From NCBI GenBank assembly GCA_028688235.1, contig JAQTYP010000233.1:1-5962 (forward strand): a stretch of DNA of 5,962 nt, given 5' to 3'. Origin of the DNA: Methylomonas sp. Lineage in GTDB: Bacteria; Pseudomonadota; Gammaproteobacteria; Methylococcales; Methylomonadaceae. The notes under the pieces are model-generated. The model searched no databases. It worked only from the letters and a program-made list of their open reading frames with translations, and was not told the origin of the DNA. Of the stretch, positions 5,600 through 5,962 are shown piece by piece (the stretch's first letter is position 1; each line of letters opens with the position of its first letter). The translations under genes were made by a program, and so were the position numbers.

Positions 5600-5962
5600 G
5601 AGCTCGCACCTTTTCGATCCAGTTCCGACCGCAGTATCGGCAAGCGGCCTTTGACGATGCGGCCGCCGGATAACTTGGCGATGTAATGCAAGTCAGGCAG
5701 TTGTCCGAGTAACTGCGGTGCAAACAAATCGCCTTCTTCTTCCATCAGGCGCTCGCCGACATTGCCGGAGAACACGGTGGGATTGGTCGCACTGGTGGCT
5801 ACGCCTTGGGTGCGCATGATGTATTTGAGCCGGGTTTTCGGCAGGTTGTCGGTGATGTACTGCTGGGTTTCGCTGTCCATGATCCGCAGCGCGATCAGAT
5901 TATTGACGTTGCCCAGCACTTGCCGGGCTTTGTCCTGGGAACCGGTGCGGGCGGCAAAATCG
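5596..5962 (-). CDS. traD: Conjugative coupling protein TraD, ICE type (C-terminal part)
   Basis: The frame is open from the right edge to TGA (complement of 5596-5598), giving the last 121 residues; the N-terminus, with membrane anchor and Walker motifs, is outside the window. TraD is the hexameric inner-membrane ATPase that brings relaxase-bound DNA to the type IV secretion channel. Recognisable features are ARQVLGNVNNLIALRI (near the visible N-terminus), then QQYITDNLPKTR, VGERLMEEEGDLFAPQLLG and the near-terminal IAKLSGGRIVKGRLPIL, all characteristic of the C-terminus of SXT/TOL-type and GI-type ICE coupling factors. The 4-nt overlap with the DUF4400 gene confirms operon structure. A GTG internal to the frame at 5917-5919 is not a start. 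Confidence 0.88.
   Translation of the reverse strand, partial: DFAARTGSQDKARQVLGNVNNLIALRIMDSETQQYITDNLPKTRLKYIMRTQGVATSATNPTVFSGNVGERLMEEEGDLFAPQLLGQLPDLHYIAKLSGGRIVKGRLPILRSELDRKGASS

Overview
The window looks like part of an integrative and conjugative element (ICE), or a closely related genomic island, in a Pseudomonadota host, most likely gamma- or betaproteobacterial. The evidence is at the right end. The minus strand there carries the C-terminus of a TraD-type conjugative coupling protein. A DUF4400 ICE membrane protein follows it with a 4-nt ATGA overlap, an arrangement typical of the GI-type/ICEclc/PFGI-1-like conjugation module. The moderately high, uneven GC content, the Shine-Dalgarno (SD) starts and a sigma-28 promoter motif all fit such a host. 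The species cannot be named from this sequence.

Layout, left to right. (1) 1-1312, GC-rich, plus strand: the tail of a probable TetR-family regulator, then one base later a family-2 SAM-dependent O-methyltransferase. The two probably form a small regulated operon. (2) 1313-1535: an intergenic stretch with several short perfect palindromes and a strong SD serving a 12-codon leader ORF. (3) 1536-2486: a lipoprotein alpha/beta-hydrolase with a complete Ser-Asp-His triad. (4) 2487-2925: about 440 bases without a convincing gene. It holds two hairpins, the second a clear intrinsic terminator, followed by a tandem 8-bp repeat and a perfect 13-nt dyad just before the next gene. (5) 2926-4920, plus strand: three genes for uncharacterised soluble proteins of 191, 260 and 137 aa. 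(6) 4967-5962, minus strand: the conjugation genes, convergent with the three-gene cluster.

The most interesting part is the three-gene cluster. The third gene has a near-ideal flagellar sigma-28 (FliA) promoter, CTCAA-N15-GCCGATAA, placed so that transcription would begin about 20 nt before its ATG. The first and third proteins share a short motif (AKL...E[L/I]SD). The first two have polar, low-complexity N-termini of the kind seen in many exported or flagellum-associated proteins. The second has a DxNxDGxxE calcium-loop-like motif. No function can be assigned, but the cluster may be a motility-regulated or surface-related accessory system carried as cargo beside traD. The O-methyltransferase and hydrolase on the left look like separate metabolic or resistance-type cargo.
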